NCBI GenBank assembly: GCA_963978905.1
Contig: OZ022256.1
Coordinates: forward strand, 50,578,001-50,642,000
From: Trichostrongylus colubriformis
Lineage: Eukaryota > Nematoda > Chromadorea > Rhabditida > Trichostrongylidae
DNA: 64,000 bases
Reading direction: 5' to 3'
Under the pieces are notes generated by a model that saw only the letters and a list, made by a program, of their open reading frames with translations, made no database searches and had not been told where the DNA came from. Below, piece after piece: positions 59,901-64,000 of the stretch (position 1 is its first letter; the number at the start of each line of letters is the position of its first letter). The position numbers and the translations under genes are program-made.

Positions 59901-60067
59901 GTGTCGGTAGTGTAATGGATCGGCACATATCCCCAGGAGGATGAAGTGCGGGTTCGAGTCCCGTCCGGCACCGAAGCTTTTGCCCACAACTCAATCCTAG
60001 TAGTAACTGATTATCGCCGGGCTGCGGCGATAATCAGCAGCTATCAAAAGTGAAAAATATCAAAATC
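59901..60067 (+). repeat. tRNA-derived SINE, copy 2 (plus strand)
   Basis: The head (59901-59972) folds as a near-tRNA: GTGTCGG pairs with CCGGCAC, GTGT with GCAC, and GCGGGTTCGAGTCCCGT gives a proper T arm. The anticodon stem does not pair, so it is not a working tRNA. The tail GAAGCTTTTGCCCACAACTC, a GATTATCGCC hairpin, CAGCTATCAAAA and an A-rich end match the copy at 14028-14192. Confidence 0.75.
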
Positions 60068-61454
60068 ACTGTCTATTCAAGCTTTCAGCTTTATGGTTCG
60101 ATACCGATATTGGCCAACCGGCTCAACACATTATACGCGTGAGTGCTGATAAGCTATGGTAAATGTTCCATTCAGAAATCCAATATCATTTGGAAAAGAA
60201 TGACTACAATCATTTTTCATAGAATGGGTCACGAACTTATGCAATCACTATATAATTCCTTCTGAAGAGCATGCATGGCACATGTCCATAGTGAAGCTAA
60301 GTCCTTTGAACTTCAGGGAACATTGCTATGTTGGGCTCCTCAGCAAAGCGAAGAACCTTGGGATATGAAGTTAGGAATTATGGTTCAGCTGAGTTGAGGG
60401 TGACCTTCGATCATCGAAGGAGAAGTTTTACCACGTGTTCTTTAACGCTTAAAGTTTAGAAATTACCTGGATCGCAAAGCGATTCCATGGGATGAGCTAG
60501 AGGCTTCCGTTGATTACTTTTAATGGATTGATAACTTGTTCCCCTTTAATTTAAAGTCGATAATTGTGAATAGTTGTAAAGCGAGAAGAAGAAGAAAAAA
60601 GAGAAAAATTGGGAAGCACTCGCAAGAGAAGCTATTGTCATCTATGTGGTACTCGGATCTAATCCTGCCTACTCCAATAAATTAATCAACTCCCAGATCA
60701 CATATCTGATCTTTGAAATAATCATAGCCCTTTCTAAACGTTACCAATCTTTGAAAGCTATTGCATGGATCATTTATTAATACAATACCTAAACGATTTC
60801 TGTTGTATGTGAGGTTTATGGCGCATTCTATTCCGGATCATGTCCTTCTTTCCTTCTTGGGGCCGTAAAGGGGGTTAACGGCACTGGTAGAGAGCCATGG
60901 TGGGTCGTCCACCGACCGCGTGCTGGGAGAACAGTTTCACAGATGCAATGAGCGAGGAGCTGAACAAGCGATCATGTAAACATGCGCGACAGTTCACTAA
61001 CCACGACAAGCACAAACCGCGAAAAAAAATTCCTAAATGAATAGTTATTAACTTTTTCGGAATACAACTAAAGTTGCTTATTTCACTAAGAAGAAGGCAG
61101 ATATAGGGTCAGTGCATATATATTAAGATTTGTGGACAAAGTGGGCAATGATCTCCCAAAGCACTACGGTGAGGCCTAATTACGCTGTGACGTATTACTG
61201 TACGACAGCATGCGGTGGAGGGAAGCTTTCGAAAAAATAGAACAGATAACAGATGAATTAGCAGAAAATAAAGAAGAAAATACAGAAGAGACACAAGAAA
61301 TTTTAAAAAAAACGGTAAATTTATATGAGGGCGAGTCTTTAAGTGGATAAAAATGAACAGAAATTATTCTCATCCATTCTATAATATAATAAGATAAAAT
61401 AAGAGGGTTTTATGCAGGACCTACCGTACACGCCCTGATCAATTCAATCAGTTA
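60068..61454. other. Non-coding stretch, no gene seen
   Basis: A/T-rich DNA with purine runs (60585-60610) between the SINE and the mariner remnant. Upstream exons of the minus-strand gene at 59228-59850 should lie here or farther right, but I could not place one. Confidence 0.4.
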
Positions 61455-62305
61455 TTAGGTTGGAACATAATTTCTGTTACACTTTTTATTCTTCTTGGGG
61501 AAAACAGTGGAAGCTCCTGGAATATTTGGTAGTGGAGGGAGAGGGGGGGGGGGTATACAAAGCGAGTGAAAAGGACTACTGATTAAAACATTCATATTCT
61601 CTATGGCTTCAACTAGCAGGAATCTACGACAATTTCGCGAAAGGTAATTCACGAACACCGCCCCGGTTCCTCAGCATGCAAGGCCACTAACCAAATCAAC
61701 CAGTCGATGGTCCCAGGTACTGTCTCTCATATGGCGGTAACCCGATGGCTCGATCGACTCAAATTGAAACAGAAAAAAATTTCAAAAAATTGCACAGAGG
61801 AAAAAAAATTTTTAAAAATTTTTCTAGAAAAAGGGCAAAAAATTGCCATTCAACACGACAGTCATTGAAGGTCTCTGCTGCAGGCAATTGGACACCGTAG
61901 CCGCAAATTTTACCGGAAAAATGGACCGAGACTTCTTCCTCCACGACAACGCTCGCCCACATGTGGCAAAGTTGACGTGTCAAAAGATCCAGGACCTTGG
62001 TTGGACGAAGTCCCCCCATCCACCGAATCTCCGGACATGGCTTCAACTGACTACCACCTATTCCGATCTCTGACTCACTTCCTCGACGGACGGCAGTTCA
62101 ATGATGAGGATGATCTCAACATCGACCTCCAGACTTTCTTCAACCAGAAATCCCCAGACTTCTATAAGCAAGACATCTGTCATCTCCCTATTCGCTGGCA
62201 ATATATTGTTGATTATAATGGTACACTTTGTTGACTGAAGTTAGACACAAATAAAGAAAAATAAATTTGAAATCATTGTGTAACAGAAATTATGTTCCAA
62301 CCTGA
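61455..62305 (+). mobile_element. Mariner transposon, 5' deleted and frameshifted
   Basis: Inverted ends TTAGGTTGGAACATAATTTC and its partner GAAATTATGTTCCAACCTGA, flanked by TA (61453-61454, 62306-62307). The remaining transposase begins LCCRQLDTVAANF and has HDNARPHVAKL (second catalytic Asp). After LGW the frame shifts near 62020-62040, continuing as SPDMASTDYHLFRSL (third Asp) and CHLPIRWQYIVDYNG. The helix-turn-helix and the first Asp are gone, so it is inactive. Confidence 0.87.
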
Positions 62306-62307
62306 TA

Positions 62308-64000
62308 GTAAAAATGATTTTGACGGCAACAAATGACGGAATGAATAATTTTGACGGTGATAGAGGATGGTGGGAACAGAGTTCCGTAGTGTGAAGGAGG
62401 TGCAGCATAAGAGCAAATACGAACGAAAATTTTGGAGGGCCGCAGTTACGGTAGGGGATAAGGGCCCTGAAAGTATTTATACTAAAGTGCCGTTAGGGAA
62501 ACGGTAACAGCAAATTACTGTAAGCTGAAATTCTACACGATCAGTTCACTTGCAATTTCGCTGCGTCACTCCATGAACCTCACGGGCATTTGGGAACTTA
62601 GGGCTGAAGGGTGTAACTAGCGAATGGAATCATTGAAATATTTAATAATATAGCTTCGAATAAGTCGGGTCGGTCAATATGGGCTGGCTGGAGACGCAGT
62701 ATAATGCAACATTTGTGCAATGCATACCATTGCACCACACACACCTAACCACACGTATAAGATTCGTAGCGATTTCATTTTCAAGATATGTTATAGCAGT
62801 GAAAGTTTTACAGTGTAGAAGGAGAAGGGAATTGAAAATAACTCATATTTTGTCTCCAACATCGAGCTCATATTAACCCAAAAATTCTATTAAACAAGTG
62901 CTGCACAACGACCCGTTTTCGTTGTATGTGAGACTGGGTGTGGCTGCGAGCGCCGACGCGCCGCGGTCCTTGAAGAATTTTTCAAAAAGAAAAGCATACG
63001 GTCTCAGCATACTTCACCAGGATAGGTTTCACTGCTCATTCAGCTCATTTGCGCCCTGTACAACATAGCGTGAGATAAATGATGATGCATTATAAGCCAA
63101 AATGGTCCCGACCAGAAGCAGAGATTACGGTGGTGGTTTGTGCATTTGTCAACTCGGCAACGGGCTCGACTAGTTAATTTTTCGAAAAAACGTATTGGCG
63201 GTCAGCAACACTCTCAACGAGGGGAGGCACACACTAGTCTCGCATGTTCAACAAACTGGAAACGCCGCTAATCAAACAAAAGACGAAGCAACGATCGATA
63301 GCGTGAAAATCGAAAGGGCTCATGTGGTGCGGCTGGTCGGTGAACGGGCATACGGGGGGCAGGGGGGGGGGACAAGCACTTGCGAGCACACACGAACAGC
63401 GAGCATACACGTAATCAGGTATATTCAGAGGTGGGAATCTTCATTTCTACGCAGTGTACATCGATCGTCAAGAGATGGCAGGATTCCAGAGCGATGGATG
63501 AGCAGTAGAAGGTCGACGACGAATTCCATCGTACGGGAGGCTCTCCTCGTTCCGTTGATGTCACAAGGATGGAGCGCAGACAGATAGAGCGTGGGGGCAT
63601 GAACGTGCACTTGGGTGGTCGTCAGCGGAGGAGCAGATGTCCGCCGCATGACAGCCGGTTAGACACGCAGTGCGACGACCACTTAACTGAGCAAAGAACG
63701 AATTGTTGCAGTACATGTTGCAGGTGGGACGAGCTGTAATCGTCCGCGGCAGTGATCGCTTTGGTTGGTCCTGAAGGGAATCGACCAAGTAAATATAGTG
63801 CAAAAGATCACAGATCTACTTGTATGTACACCTTTGAAACCACAGAGTACTTGGCAGTTCCTGTGTCTTCTTCAAGTGAAATTGGTATAAAATTTGTTAC
63901 ACTTGATTTCAAATAATTTCAAATAAATAACCATGGTATAAATAAATAAGCACTTACCCAAACCGATTCAATTATTTACATATATTGAACAAAATAAAAT
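62308..64000. other. Right edge, no gene supported
   Basis: Only unspliced frames (e.g. 63195-63587 on +) with low-complexity translations over a G run (63362). A minus-strand GTAAGT donor at about 63957 could mark an exon entering from the right, but this is weak. Confidence 0.3.

Noticed and set aside
59901..59972. Functional tRNA gene
   Set aside because: Acceptor, D and T stems pair, but the anticodon stem does not, and the same head-tail unit occurs at 14028-14192; it is a SINE head.
1..64000. CRISPR arrays, operons, rRNA, spliced-leader RNA genes
   Set aside because: No direct-repeat arrays of CRISPR type, no rRNA-like sequence and no spliced-leader core sequence was found; gene spacing and strands do not suggest an operon.

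Overview
The window is eukaryotic. Genes are split into short exons with GT-AG introns whose acceptors read mostly TTTCAG/TTNCAG. The recognisable proteins are of a nematode kind: an expanded-family tyrosine phosphatase, a C1GalT-like glycosyltransferase and a nematode-type nuclear hormone receptor. The DNA is dense with Tc1/mariner remnants and foldback MITEs. A rhabditid/strongylid (clade V) nematode is my best inference; the species cannot be told from the sequence. No CRISPR, operon or bacterial feature is present.

Layout, left to right. 1-543 (+): last two exons of an unidentified gene with a Pro-rich and Gly/Ser-rich tail. 2016-7238 (+): a three-exon gene for a secreted 211-aa protein, preceded by a TATA box. 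7.2-13.5 kb: gene-poor, with a Tc1/mariner-type transposon inside a MITE and two tandem-repeat patches. 13490-22090 (+): a receptor-less protein tyrosine phosphatase in at least 13 exons with a WADH (not WPDH) acid loop. 22.1-25.5 kb: two doubtful small ORFs and repeats. 25515-29714 (-): a complete eight-exon exosome subunit, EXOSC7/Rrp42-like (exos-7). 29.7-35.5 kb: repeats only. About 35574-42678 (+): seven-exon core-1 beta-1,3-galactosyltransferase-like type II membrane enzyme. 44331-52410 (-): complete twelve-exon nuclear hormone receptor with C4 DNA-binding domain and ligand-binding domain, convergent with the galactosyltransferase. 52.4-59.2 kb: mostly MITEs. 59228-59850 (-): last two exons of an unidentified gene. 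59.9-64 kb: a tRNA-derived SINE and a decayed mariner.

I rebuilt the four multi-exon genes by hand. Splice phases match at every junction and the summed coding lengths divide by three, which is strong internal support. The genes do not look functionally linked (RNA turnover, protein dephosphorylation, O-glycosylation, transcription control). The unifying feature is how repeat-laden the introns are: at least eight families of short inverted-repeat elements recur in introns of most genes, in one case nested several layers deep.

Main uncertainties: the 5' ends of the phosphatase and galactosyltransferase, the identity of the first and last genes, the length of the large first intron of the secreted-protein gene, and exact ends of degenerate repeats.
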